DNA from: Paragordius varius
Taxonomy: Eukaryota; Nematomorpha
Assembly (NCBI GenBank): GCA_964247055.1
Contig: OZ176055.1
Coordinates: 4,464,001 to 4,528,000, forward strand
DNA: 64,000 nt
Direction: 5' to 3'
Below the pieces are notes generated by a model. It was not told where the DNA came from, ran no database searches, and worked only from the letters and a program-made list of their open reading frames with translations. Numbering within the stretch: the stretch's first letter is position 1; each line of letters starts with the position of its first letter. The translations under genes and the position numbers were made by a program. Shown here piece by piece: positions 1 through 14,500 of this stretch.

Positions 1-242
1 TTTCCAGCGTATCCATGTGTAATTCCTTACCTATTTTGTTTAATTCACTCCTTGTAGAACCTTCTATATATATTATAAAAATAAATATGAATTTAGTTTT
101 AAAAATTTACACCAAAAATATGGCACGTCTCATTTTTAAATATCGGCTATTTCCCCACGCCAAAGATCAAACGAAAAATATAAAATTTAGGTCCCGTTCT
201 CCTTTATATTAAAAAGTGACGTTAAAATTTGATAGAATTCAT

Positions 243-341
243 AAAAGCTTTAAATCCCTGCTTAGAGCGGATAGTAATGGAAAACTGTGCAGTTTATAAA
301 TTCGAACTTTGGCACACTGAGGCGGATAATGTGCGATCTGG
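243..341 (-). repeat. tRNA-derived SINE copy, decayed
   Basis: On the minus strand this carries a B-box-like AAGTTCGAAT next to GTGTGCCAAAG. It aligns with the copy at 63106-63236 through the tract ending GAAAGCTTTAA. The A-box end is degraded. It is a relic of the SINE family described at 63106-63236. Confidence 0.55.
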
Positions 342-417
342 CGTTTTAAAAACTTGACCACCACACCTATAAAACCAAATGTATCCAAAAAATGCCTTCG
401 ATTAATAATAACTTTAA

Positions 418-720
418 TTACGAACCGAAGTGTTCTATTTGACCAGTATACATAAATTCCAACGCATATTCTAGCATGTTGCCTCTCATCATTTTGAAAA
501 GAGAACTGCTTGTTAAATCCACCAATGTGATTTCGTTAAAGGATTGAATCTCTTCCTGATATGGACCACGAAGTATATGACAAAAATATTTACTGTAACA
601 AGCCATTATAAGTTTATGAGCATGTAATGTTTCATACGAAGTTAAAATAGTCAAATCAAATGGCTGATGTGGAGATCTTGTACGATATTTGGAAATATGC
701 ATACCCAATTTATATAAATG
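418..720 (-). CDS. BTB/POZ-domain protein, partial (one exon)
   Basis: The translated minus strand shows a BTB/POZ fold core: FDLTI, then LHAHKLIMACYSKYF, ITLVDL and LEFMYTGQI, matching the family pattern D-V-T ... FHAHKxVLAACSxYF ... LLEFMYTGxI. BTB domains mediate dimerisation and often recruit Cullin-3 or transcriptional corepressors. Which subfamily this belongs to cannot be said, because the C-terminal partner domain (Kelch, zinc finger or other) lies beyond the left edge. The frame is open up to about 870, but the 5' splice-acceptor boundary is not clear, so the right end is approximate. The 3' end is probably a donor near 418-421 (GTTCGT). Between VDLTSS and the MLEYALEFMYTG helix there is an extra in-frame 8-residue block that could be a 24-nt intron (see findings). 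Confidence 0.6.
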   Translation of the reverse strand, partial: HLYKLGMHISKYRTRSPHQPFDLTILTSYETLHAHKLIMACYSKYFCHILRGPYQEEIQSFNEITLVDLTSSSLFKMMRGNMLEYALEFMYTGQIEHFGS

Positions 721-870
721 AATGCTTATTGGTGTCTTTAGGGTGTGTTTATAATTTAAAGCATTTTCAATTCGCATTTTCATTAATTTGGGTATATAAA
801 GTATGCGTGTAAAATTAATTAAAATGACGTAAAATATCAATGATGTCGTTATTTTAAAATAAAAAATCAA

Positions 871-3800
871 TTTTTGCGATTATAAATTAAGTTTTTTTTA
901 ATTGGTAAATAAATATTATTATAAATGCAAATTTGGTTTTAGGCAAAGTTCAGAAAAACCCGGAGAACCAGTCAAAATTAAATAATCATTTCATATTAGC
1001 ACAAAGCATTTTTATTACTCTTTGTGTTTAATCCACGTAAATTGGCTTTTATCGCAAAAATATATACCGTAAAAGACAATAAAGTTAGAAAATGTTTTAT
1101 TAACGCCGTCCGTAATTTATTCGAAAAATCCAGAGAATTTTTACTTATCAAATGTTGAATTTTAACAAATTATTCTGAAAATTTCTGAAATTTATAAATT
1201 TATGTACAACATATAATGTTAAAGAAGGGAGGAATTAGATTGGCTAATACGAATGTTTTTAAATAGGTATTAACTCGTATACTTATAAAGTAATTTTTAA
1301 CCCAATTTTTGAGCCCCATTAAACACACCTATCAAGAGGGTTGGATTTATTGATGCAACGATTATAGAAATAACTGGTTAACCTTTAGGTGTTATCAAAA
1401 AATAAAATTAAAAATTTAATCATCTCTTTATGATGTTTAAGAGAACATAGAATCAGATAAAATCATTGCTATCTTATTCTAGCTTTTAACATAATTATAG
1501 ATGTGCAGATTGGCTATTATATATCGTATACGACTAATTTTAGATTTTAATCCTTTTAAAATACATCATAAATTAAGATGTATTTCTGGCGTTTTTTTTA
1601 TTAATTACGAAATAATTTTTTTTCTAAACGGTATAAATATTTATAATTTTTTTTTCTTGTTTTATGCACAGCAGTGGTTTCCAAAGTAAAGGACATCCCT
1701 TTGGGGTATGGAAAAAAGCGATGCTAGAAAAAATAATCCATACCTTTGTTACATACTAGCATAAAACCATAAGTTTTTGTTAGCATAAAAAATTAAAGAC
1801 AGTGTAGGTCGCATACCAAAAAAGGTTGGAAACTAACGCTTTATACTATGGACTTTTGTTTAATAACATTTTTAATATATTTTATATATACTATAAAATA
1901 GATTTTAACTGATTTTGAATTTTAAGTAGATTGCATTATCTGTGTCATTGCGTTTGTTATTTATTTTTCAAAATCGATTGTGTTGTAATTTAAAACTCAT
2001 TTTCAAATTCTAAAAATTTAATGTATTTCATTAATAAACTACTCTTAATATCTTGATAGCCTAATTTTGATTAAAATAGTTTTTACTGCTTATTTTATGT
2101 ATACCTTTATAAAATTCGAAAAAATTAAAATGAATATTTACAAACTAAGCTTCTTTGTTACAACAATGTTTATTATGTTAAAAATCTTTAAAGGTTAACA
2201 TTGAATGTTTAATAAGTTAATCATAAAATGTTACTGAAATATTCATAATAGTATTAAATATACCTCTTTTATGCCCATTTTTTCGGTGTTTTATAGAGAT
2301 TTTATATATAGACATATTTTTAATCAGTAAATATTATACGTTTACCACAAATATTCGTATAAATAAATAGTGTTTGATATCTTTAATTAAACACGAGAAT
2401 TCTTCTACCCGAAATATAATTATATATTTTATCAAAATAATATTAATCAATATTGGCATCTTTATTATCAGATAATAATATGCTTTCTTTTTTTGACCAT
2501 AAGTCATTTCACTTTATACCTTAAACTTAAAGGATTGTATTGCACCTTTAAAAATTTAACAATAAATATTATGAGTCATAAAATTAAAATTGTATTCAAA
2601 AAACATAAACAACCAAACATATGGAGAGAAAAGGTGAATGGATACCTGCACTCTGCAACATTGTTCATTTATAAAAATAATACAGCAGGGAGTAACAAAA
2701 AACAAATGGCTGAAAAACAATATTTCTCTCTTTTAACATTCATTAAGTTGTTGATATAATTATGTACAAAATTTATTTTATACCATACCCTACTGTAATA
2801 ATTAAAGTATGCTGTTTTTATTGATTATTTTTATTAATTTTTATTGTAGCGAAGTAGGTATAATGCAGGTATAAAAAGGTCCTTATAACCATTTTTATAT
2901 CAGCTGTTTTCCGTTGTTTTTATTATTTATATAGAAATTGTAAACTTACCTTAGAGAGTATATATTTATCAAAAAAACGTATGTTGTGTATGTCTTGTTC
3001 TGTTTGTCATTTCTACGTTTCTTGAATTATATTTTTTATTTTCTTATACGACGTTTTTTTAGGATTCACCTTTATTAAAAATAAAATAAAAAATCTTTCT
3101 CCTTTTTTTAACATGTAAATGTTATGTGTATACTCTCTGTACATCGTAGTAATAAAAAATAATAAAGGTAATTTTTTTCTGTGTTTATACTAGTTGTTGT
3201 ATTTTTTATTATTTTATATAATTCTGAAGAAAGTTTATATTGATCTGCTCACAATAAAAATAAATAATATATTTATACCTGAAAGGTGAGTTTTATTTAG
3301 TAATCATATATCTGTTGTTTTATTATCATCATCATTCACTATTACTCATTTAACCAACATAAAAATATTGATTATATCCAAAAATATTCTTATTAGATAA
3401 TAATTGAAAATTCGAATACTGTCAGTGTACGATTTCAATACATTCGTTGCTATTCGAAATTCTCATCTACCGAATTGTTTTTGTTCATTTATACAAATTT
3501 TATTTGTTAAAAGGCTCCTTTCTAAACACAATATAATACAAAAAAATTGAAATGAAAAAACAATGGGAAAAAGAGAAAGTTTTTTATTGCTGTTATTCAG
3601 TATTTTCACACATTTTATTGGCCTTCAACATCGTGCTGAATTGTACATAAAATTGGCGAGAAGGTTGGTTAGTTAGCCACTCCTATGAATAATGCTTTTT
3701 AAAATCTAAATCAAATCAAAATTTGTTCCCTTCTTCTGCGGATGAACTTTATAAAAGTTGAAAAAAATACATTTTAAACCCTATCAGATAAATTTTAACA

Positions 3801-3955
3801 CTTTGCGCTCATATCATATATAATCTCAGTTTTATGCGCCAAAAAGCAATTAAACTTTTAAAATATATATCCAAAATTTGCATAATAGCTATTAGTATAT
3901 ACACCCAACCCTAAATTTTATTTTAAATACAACAAAATTATTCCTGAATTATAAA
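871..3955. other. Intergenic AT-rich DNA, no gene seen
   Basis: Both strands were read. Only short chance reading frames occur (for example 1501-1689 and 2493-2759 plus), with AT-driven K/N/I/F composition and no recognisable motif. This stretch is the 5' flank of the echinoid-like gene and should hold its promoter, but no specific element could be identified. Confidence 0.5.
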
Positions 3956-6900
3956 ATGTGGTCAATGCCTATTGGTTGGATCAGCAAAATATTTCTCATA
4001 TTCTACCTATATCTCACCGGTAAAATTTTGTATTTCTTTGATCTTTATAATGAAAGCACTTTTTATAAACTGTGTTAAGCAATTAAATAAAAAAAAGTTG
4101 TGCTAATCAATTTTTATGGTTCGTTTTTTGATGGGAAAATTGAATCAATTTATTATGTAATAAAAAAGTAATTTATAATTTGATCACACTGTGTGGTTGG
4201 TAATTGATATTTTCCATCATTTTAATTTAAAGAATTTGATATTTAATTTGATGAGTAAGTAATCTGAAGAATTTTATTATTATATAATATAATTTACTCT
4301 ATTGAACACTCAAAAAAAATAATATCAAAAATATTATAAATTATATTGTATTCTTTTCAGTATTTTTCTTGAAATCATATGTTTTTTCGAGCTTATTTAA
4401 TTAAATATTTTTTTATCAATTTAGACAATAATGATGATTGCAAAAACTATCATAAATAAGATTAAGAATTTGAATTAACTCCAATTTTCTAATATTAAAA
4501 TTTTCTGTTTTAGCAGGATTGTTAAACATGTCTGATAAATCACCAATAATTGACTCTTAATATTCCCAATGTATATTTAATTTTTGACCGGGGTGTACTA
4601 ATATTTTGTATGATAGTTCATAATTATTAGTTTAATTTCAAATCATTCAGCTATTTATGTCCACACTGGTTTTAAATATAATATGAAGCCACTTAAAACA
4701 CTTTTTAATAGAACTTTCCCTAATATTTGTGGCCGAGCCTAGAATAATACTGCTATAAATGTGGTGCTGGTTAGACCAAAATGAATTATCAAACGAAGTC
4801 AAATTTCGCATTTTTTGTTTATGTGGAAATTTTTTTCCAGACCTCTAAATACAAAAAATAATAGTCGCATCATAATAGTATACAGATATGTTATAGGTTA
4901 TATGGAATTCACTTCATTACATTCGATTTTAAATGGATACATTTTGGGGTGATTTATGTCAAGGCTAAAGTGTAAAAACTATAATATATAAACTTTTATT
5001 ACCATTATATTTTAACCAAAAACTTTATTCAGTTTTATAACTCATGCTATCTAAAATTTTGATGTGTATAAAATCCATCCACTTAAACAGCTGATTCTAA
5101 AAATTAATACTATACGAATATTGATGATATTACATTATTTATTTTTTTTATTTTTAACCAAAATAAAGCCGGTTTTCAGCGATGTAACATAAAAAAATAT
5201 GCGGAAAATGGATTGGAGATGAGGATTCTTCTCACAATCATACCTAAAGAATGTGCAAGGCTTTAAAGAATGCCTATTTTTGATGTTGGTTCAATATCCA
5301 ATATTTTTCAAAATAATTAAATTTGAAATTTACACCATCTTCAAATTGAAAAAATCGAACCGGATCAGAACAACTATTTGACCTAAAAAGTATGGAACCA
5401 AAACCAAATTCATGTTTTTCTAAAAAGCAAGGCTATTAGAACCATTTTGAATTTTTTTAAAATCGAAACCAGTGCATTTGGTCTGGACCGGTTATGTTTA
5501 AAAAATGTAAAAGCGGAGCCAGCAAAATATTTATCCAAAAACAACACAAAAATCGTTTTATACATACACTATGCCCATTAATTTTTAAAAATACTGTAAA
5601 TAAACAAATTAATGCTAATATAGAAACACATACGATGTGTATATTTGCAATTCCAAATGATATTCGGGAACGATTTACTTGCAATCGTATTTTTTACTAT
5701 TAACGATTCTTTCGACATTTTCAGTTTCAATTGTTAATTAAATTATTTAGGACAATATTTTTAAAGTTTTAGATGGTAAGTTATACCGAACTTTTCTCAT
5801 CTGTCATACCATAATTTAAAAAATTGAATTTTTATGAAGCATAAATTTTCATTTGGGATAATCTTGCATATAAGACACAGGTTTAGGCACATGTTTTCAT
5901 CAGTTCTTACGTAAAAAACATCTGTAATTTTGACAGGATATCATTCATTTATTCAAAAATTGTACATCGACTTCCACACAATTCGCTCATATTTCAGGTA
6001 ATGTATGAATGCCGTGCCAGAATTTGTAAAGCCTTTTTCCATCATCTTATCGAAATCATTAATCTGCTGCTCTGCGAACGTGTGCACCATTAATCCAAAG
6101 TTGTATTAGTAAATGGCGCCTGGTAAAAAGAGTTCAGCGGATGCCAAATAATTTCCCTCTAGGGAGATTTTTTGTTTTTAGATGGTTTTATTTGTGAGAC
6201 GGAGCATTGTCAAGTAGTAAAATCATTTGTCCATGTGTTCCCTCTTTTTCGTTTGTTTCTTAATTAATGCATGGTTATTAATTTGTTAGCAATAGTGTTG
6301 TGTGTTAGCTGTTCTTCGGGACCTCAAAAGTTTACACCCTTTAATCCCTAGATACAGAGCATGGTGCCGAAATTATGGATAGCTTTGCAAGGTAAAATCC
6401 ACGATTATGCAGCTTTGAATTTACATAATAAAGATTTCTCATCACCGTCCCGATTCGATGCAAAAATTATTCTTTTCGTGACTATTAAGAATAGCTTCAC
6501 AAGTCACTTTGCAATTTTCGATTTATCTTCCTTTAAATTGTGTTTTACCAAGTTTATTGGTTTTTCCTATAGACGTGTATTGATTGTTTTTTGAGATTGT
6601 GAATTCTTCTGTCGATTGCCGCTGACTTTCAGTTTGGCCATCATCAAATAATTTTTGCTTTTACAAGAAATCATATTTAATATTTCGAAACCATGTTTTT
6701 CACGTGTTAATCGATAGAGCGATGGCAATGCGTGTCAAATCTTCTTTAGCACAAAATTGGACATGATTACTGAATGATAAAAGTAAGACAATCGTTTTTG
6801 GCGAACTCAAGTGTGTGTATTTGTAGTTTAATGTCATATAAACATAATGGGATTCGTATCATACTAATCGTCTGTGTACTTTTCGCTGACGTCTACGCTT

Positions 6901-7428
6901 GGTTAAATCGGTTGATTTTATAAATACGCCTGGTAAATCTTTAACTATATAGAGGTAAAATAAAACCGAATCAAGTAAAAATACATTTTTTATCTAGATT
7001 AATTGGCTATTTTATTAGGGTAACATCAATACCAATGATTGTATGCCCATAATATCTCCGATATTTTATTATTCAATAAATAGATCAAAACTGGTATCCA
7101 CCACTTTAATTCTATTTTGCACCCCTAAATGTTTAATATATATGTAAATATGATTTCTAAACTCGATCTAGTTTCAATCCAATATTTGTAGAAAAAGTAT
7201 GTTTGACCTCTAACTACTCAAGTTATAATTTAATTTGTCAGCAATGTCATTATTTACGAAAATTAAGTTAGTTTTAGTATTTAATATACTAAATGGAATT
7301 ATTCAAGTGGATATGACAACCATATTAATGAAATCATTTTATATTTAATTATTATAAATTTTATGCCAATAATTTAGTTATATTTGTGGCCTATTAACAA
7401 AAAAATATTATTGAAACAATTTTTTTAA

Positions 7429-7469
<41 letters not shown>

Positions 7470-10400
7470 TGAGTTAGTCATTTGAATCGAATATGTTTAA
7501 TATTTAAAATAGACTGGTATGTATGCAAAAAGTCAGGCATGCAATCATTATTTTTCCTATAAACTTAATCTTTTTTACCAATAAAGGGACTTAACTACGT
7601 AGGATATATATACCTGGAATGAAAGGGATTTTTATATATATATATATAGTTGTTCCATATTTACTACTTTTTCATGGAAATATTATACAGGTATTTACAT
7701 TTATATATATATAAAACCACCTTATTTGCGTAAGAATTTAGGTAACTCACCAACCATCTTTAATATTAAATGTAATGGATCCTTCTCATACACCTATAAT
7801 TATATTTACGTTTAAAAATATTAAAGAAACTGGTTGTGTGGTTAAGTCCCTCAAAATTATGTTTCATCAAGAAATATATATTTTAATTAAACCATAAGAA
7901 TATGAGAAGAAAAGTTTTGTCGGTATGGTGCCGATGGTTCTTTTTTATTTGCTAATAAACTTTTTATAAACTATACATCTTGAACGTAGATCATACTATA
8001 TCATATATAGATATAAAACTAAATAAAATATAATTATATATGCTTAATTTTTTATATGAGGTAACCTGTGTATGTTAAATACTTAGAGACGATGGTTTTA
8101 TAAGTTTATAATTATATAAACATTTATGCCACTCTCAACAGGAAGCAAGGAAAATGTGTGAAAAAATTCAAGAATTTTGATATTAATTTGCGTTATTGCT
8201 TTTAATTGGTTGGTTGGCTGTTTTTAATACATTTATAAATCAGCTTCTTTGTATTACGATTTCGAAACATTTGTAATGCACAAAAAATGTATTTTCATGT
8301 TTCAAAAATTAATTCGTTAAACAAAATATTTTTATACAGGTAAAGTACAAATTAATTATTATGTTTAATTGCACATTTACACACCTGTGCTAAATTAGAC
8401 ATATACGCATATGTAATTTGACTGCCAAAGAGATTAACCCTATATGCAAAAATTAATTTGTGTGCAATTATTTCGGTTGACTAAACAACACTTCTCTTTC
8501 CAGTTTTAATTTAATTAATTTTAATTTTTTTAAAATAAAAAGTAAAATATAATTTAATTTGATCGATAATAAAAATCTTAACGCCCATATATTATAAATC
8601 GGTTATCTGTGATGAAAGGCATCTTATTTTACCATTAATCATTGAACGTTTAATAAAAAATAAGATGGGATATTATACTATAAATAAAAGAAATGTATAT
8701 GATTTACAAAATAGTCTACCAATTAAAAAATTGCATCAAAGTTCCGTTATCAGCTAGCGGTAAAACGTAAGGCTATACACCCTTTTATTATTCAAGCGAT
8801 TCTTTGATAAAAAAGTGAGTTGATAATAAGGCAAAACGTAATTGACGCTGATTGCCATAATTTTGTCGGTCGTTTTGGGAAATAATATAAATCAATAAAA
8901 TCCGCTTTTACAATCCATTTATTATATCATTTTTTAGGTGATACATTTTTACGAGATGTGAAATGTGTTGAGTACGGACTCGATAATCAATTCCTTGAAT
9001 TTTTGGGCGATGATAATGAACCGCTACACAAAAGGCCTACTAATGTAAGCTTGACACGTATGGTATTGCCAGGACAACAAGTCGATTTGCCTTGCGTCTT
9101 TAGACTTAAGACGTTGTCTACACCTTCGACTCGTGGAAAAACTTTGCTAGAAACCGGACTTTATGAATTCACGAGCGGGACCTGTGAATGGAAAAAAGGA
9201 TCTTTGGGAATATCGAGTGGAAATAACACACTTAGTCCCAACGTATTCCCTAGACCTGTTTTGGATCCCCAAAAAAGGGAACAGAGTTGTGGATTTAGGT
9301 ATATGAAAAAAACAGTAGCTTATATATTTCCTAATATATGTATGCAAGCCATTATTTAATAATTTAATTTGGAATATCTGGATTAGTCCATAGGTAAATT
9401 TAGGCATACTTTTATGTGCCTTTTAATTTTAATATTTGGGCAAATTAAAAGAATCGTAAGTTTTAGCTTAATATTCTGGAAAATAATATATTTGAATGGC
9501 GTTAGTTTTATTTTTGTATCTTTGTTGTTATTCATTTAGGCATAAGATAATATAGTACATAGTGTTTTATGTTGCCGCTCAACTTATTCATTTTTTTCCA
9601 AAAGGTTAAATGTGTTTGCAGTTAGTAAAAAAATTAATTAGTCGGCCAAGGATATGTTCAAATATCTGCTCCAACATTAAATTTTTTGTGTATTTTTTAA
9701 TTATTTTTCCAATTTATTTCATCTTTTAATAGTCATGCATTATTATTAACATTTTCAGATATTTCTATTTTTTTTAACCCTTTCACATTTTTTACTAATT
9801 TATAATAATTTATTCATTCTCAATCATATAGGATACTAGCCACCATATTGGATAATTCAATTTTTGAGTGTAAAGTCAACCTTGCGCTTCGTACCATTAC
9901 CGAATCATCTCGAATCGCAGCTAATGAACTGAGAATTACACCGGAAAATTATGTTTTCAAAGGACCTCCCATCAATCTAATTGTGCTTTGTACGTTTATT
10001 TTTGGAAAATTATTAAATTAATTTTATCTCATATACATTGTACGGTAAAAATTGCAATTATACTGACAAAATATAAAAAAGAAAAGTCAAATATATTTTT
10101 AAATCATTTTGTTTTTTAAAATATATAACTTATAGTTTGGTTGAGCAAAATGGGGATTATAGATAATTGATAATATGCCCAGTTATATATTTTATAAAGA
10201 AAATATCAAGCTTTTAAAAAGTATGCATGTGTGTATGTCTTTTTTTAAAAATATTTGTTTTTTTACGTATTGTCAGTATATTATTGTAATTCGTGTAAAA
10301 CAGCTGAACCAGGTCCACCGAAATTGCAGATGTCACCCAATGATGCCTGGATTGATGGTGATCGCCTTAATGTTACGTGCATGAGTGAATATGGAAATCC

Positions 10401-10691
10401 AGCACCGAAAATTCGCATATTTTCCAACAATAGGTAATTAATAAAATATACCATTTACAACACCTCAGTTTACCCTTAAACATTCCTAATTCACTATGTT
10501 TTGTGTTTTTTAATATAGAATTCGGAAAATAAACTTTGATTACAATTAAGATAGACAGAAAAAATAATGAATTCCATAAATAAATTATACATAACTATGG
10601 GTTATATTAGCCCAAGAACACAATTTATTTTTAGGGTGAATTGAATTGTTCGGGGGTGATTTTGAAATGTTCGAGGGTGAACTTAAAGTGT

Positions 10692-10741
<50 letters not shown>

Positions 10742-11530
10742 TGAATTTGTTATTTTGGGATAAAACATTCATCGAAATATTAGTGATAAAAAGCATGGAA
10801 ATCAGGGAATGGAATCAGAACCGTTTTTGTGTAATTCATGTAAAACCAAAAATATGATTTTTTGGTTGCCACTTTTTGTTATAATGTTAATCTTGTTATT
10901 TAAATTATTATGTATTTGAAATAAAATTAAGTGTTTTTGATGAAATACATTAAGCTAAAACCGGATAAGATTTCCTAAAAAATACTGCTTGATAAAACTA
11001 AATTACATGATTAAAAAATTATTTATTTGTAATATTTTTTTAGGGAAATCGATAAGAATGACAGCCAAACTCTTGTTATCTATAAACAACCAGATATCAC
11101 TAACGGTAGCAGTTATGTAACCCTTTTACGCAATATAAGTCTGGCTGACGATGGATCCAATTTTGCATGTTCAGTAAAGAATGATGCAATCGATCATGAA
11201 CTTTGGGAAAATAGTACACAAACAATCCAAGTTCAATGTAATTTGAATATTTTTCTAAAATTTTATGGGTGATTATTAATGTTTTTTAATATAAAATTTA
11301 CAGAAAGACAAAGAGCATTTATATTACGGATATTTATGAAAAAGGAAATCATTAATTTTAAAAGCCCAATAAAAACGATAGATAACGAGCGTTACAGTTT
11401 CCTGTATTTTACTTATTACTAGTTACCTGAAATATCAACATATTAATATAATATACTTTTGGAGACAATTTATTAGGCAACCTTTGTCTTTAAGCCAGGC
11501 CTACACATAGATTATTCATAGAAATTTCTC

Positions 11531-11568
<38 letters not shown>

Positions 11569-14500
11569 AATCTCAAAATATCAAACAGTTCCACCCCGAA
11601 TATTCCTTAATCCATCACGACTTTCAGTGGAAGTTGGTTATGGAATTCATATCAGCTGTTTAACAGTCGCTAAACCTAAAGCTTATCAACTGACCTGGTC
11701 TATAACAACTCAATCGCTGGGAAATGACACTTTGATTAACGAAGGAAAACAAAATACGGATTACAAAATGTTAAAAGAATCGAAAAAAATGACCGATGTT
11801 GTCGTTTCTCAAGGACAAGGGCGAAAACCTAGCGAAACTGAACTAAATTGGGCCAGACGACAGTTTCCAAATTTGGGTAGATATATACAACAATATTTTT
11901 TACACATTTTTTATGAATCTTAAAATATTTTAAAAACGAAGCACCCAGTTTTTAACAGGTAGAGTCAAAATTAAAAAGGTTTTATATAGGAAACCATATC
12001 TGTTATTTTGTTTTTTTTAAACCTATATCAATACGATTAATATAAATTGAGTTGTTACTAATTTAGATCCGTATTCCATAAAATTTAAACCGATTGTTTT
12101 TATTAAAAAATGGTTGTTTCTCTTGATTAAAAAACATCTTTTTATGTTTTTTGCCATCATATTTAATTCTGAAATGAAGATAATGTACCAGTTCCCTTTC
12201 TTTATATCGATAAATCAATGATTTAAACTTTTATTTTACAGAGAATATCGAAAATTTGATTCGCGTTTTGGATTTGGAAATCCCCACCCTAACTATAAAT
12301 GATTCAATGAAAGTATTAACATGTACGGCCACTAATGGCCTCCAAAATACTCAAATGCTGTATAAAAGCTTGTATGAAGATTCCCCAAATAACGTTAAAA
12401 GTTTGGCTGATCAAAGCTCTTCGATTCCCATTGACGTTTTATGTAATTTTTTTTAATATTTAATAATAACTTTTTCACTCAAAATCCTTTAAAAAATCTT
12501 GAAAGATTAAACAATTCTTGCAAAACATATTGGTTATTTTTATCAAACATGTAAAAATACCAATAACAATCTTAGTTTTATCCGAGTATGTCAATTGTTA
12601 TGAAAAGTTAAAACATTTTCAATATAATAAATGAAATAACACTAATATATATTTTAATTACAAAATGCTTAGACGGTCCTACTGTCATAAGTGTACCCGA
12701 ATATTCAGTCAAAGAAGGATCGAACGTTTCTATCCCTTGTACTATTTATGCAAATCCTAAACCATTCAAAGTAAATATTTAACTATTTTTTGTAGAAATC
12801 AAAATTGGACAGGTGCCAAATTTAATTTTTCACAGGAAAATTGTTGAATTTTAAATAAATTTACTATGATTGTAACTAAATAATTGTGAAAGTAAAATAT
12901 TGGATTCTGCTTGCATACAATCTCTATAATTTTTTTTCCTCTTATAACTTTAATAAGCTATGATATTATAACTCGGAATTGTAAAACTTTTCTACAGTTA
13001 GGTAACAGAGTATTCCTTTTAATATTAACAATAAAATTTTTTAGGAAAAAAAACCTTAAATTAATTTTGTTTTATACAAGGTAACTTGGCGTAAGAATGA
13101 ACGGTTAATCTCAATCAACTATTTGAGTCGAGATCCCATATTAACGATTCCATCTATTAAAAAAAGTATGGCAGGTACATATGTTTGTAGAGCCGAAAAC
13201 CTGCTTAAACTCAGTTCCAAACCCAATGATGACCAATTCTCGTTTGCATCAATATCCTCAATAGATAATAAAATTAATAATATGGGTGCATCCAACAATA
13301 GATTTGATGGAAGAAAAAGCTTGAAAGTTGGGGAAAGTGTCACACGCATCTACGTATTATGTAAGTTAATTATTTATAATTTAAATTTTTAATTTTTAAT
13401 TTGGTAATGTTTGGTAAATTGTTTAAAAAATATTCCTATGCAATATTTCTTATATTATTTCCGCCCTTTAAGGCATTTAGGGGAAATTATTTTAAAGGGC
13501 CCTTCTTTATTCCGGAATCAATTTGATTTTTTAAATTTTTTCCACCATATTAGATCCTCCGGAAAGAGTCGTAATTGAACTCCCAAACGCAAATCCCCCG
13601 ACAAAATCTGTCCCAGTCAAACAATATATCAGACCCTTAAAAACTAAAACAACCAACTTACAAGCACAAAAATTATCGACATCCACGCAAACACCCAAGA
13701 TGAATCCAACCAAAGTTTTAATTGTTCAGGAGAATGAACCATTCTCACTTTCCTGTAATATTATGCCCAAAAATATATTTACATCAGTCACATCTATGAC
13801 ACCAAAACCGGACCACATTCATGAGAATAATCATAATTTGTCGTCTACAACATTCGCCTCTGTGCAAAATACCGGCGGAAATAACAATGAAATGTTTGTG
13901 GGTAATCCAAAACCCCATTACACCTGGATAGGATATCATTTTACGGACTCAAAGGCACGCCTTCAAACTCCAGATCAACTTTTTCAAACATTACTAATTA
14001 CCAACACACAATCGGATGGAAATGAACAAGAAAATTATAATTATAATAACGTCCAATTACCCAAGGGTAAACACATGATTTACTAAAAATATATATATAC
14101 CTTTTGTGAAATTTGTTCATTAATGTTTTAAAAAGTTTTTTTATATAAATATATAGGAAATATTTGAATAATGCAACTACCTTAATTTTTCCAAATATTA
14201 TATTGAATGTCACTGTGTGTTTCTTTGATTTGACTACTAATTAAGTTAAGCCATAAAGTGTGTGTAATTATAATTTATAAAAAACTATGTAATGTTAACA
14301 TTTGAATTAGGTCAAGAATTGCAATTAGCCAAAGGTCCCAATCCAATTTACCAGGTTAAACAGGCCAATGTTCAAGATACAGGAATATATTATTGTTTTG
14401 CACATAACGAAGTGGGATCAACACCCAGAGCATCACTTGCAGTCTATGTCAAAGGTGGTTTTTTACAAAATTGCTCATATCAAATTTCGTTTATTTATTA

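Larger units (their letters stand above)
4020..8937. other. First intron of the echinoid-like gene
   Basis: The 4.9-kb GT-AG intron separates the signal-peptide exon from the first Ig exon, in phase 1 (ACC G | GT GAT). It contains the mariner relic at 5878-6932 and TA microsatellites at 7434-7467 and 7632-7649. No other gene was seen. Its size and position make it a likely place for enhancers, but no specific site is identifiable. Confidence 0.7.

Noticed and set aside
5457-5703. Overlapping reading frames on both strands, one with a hydrophobic stretch
   Set aside because: No homology signal or splice context; AT-rich chance frames in the receptor's first intron.
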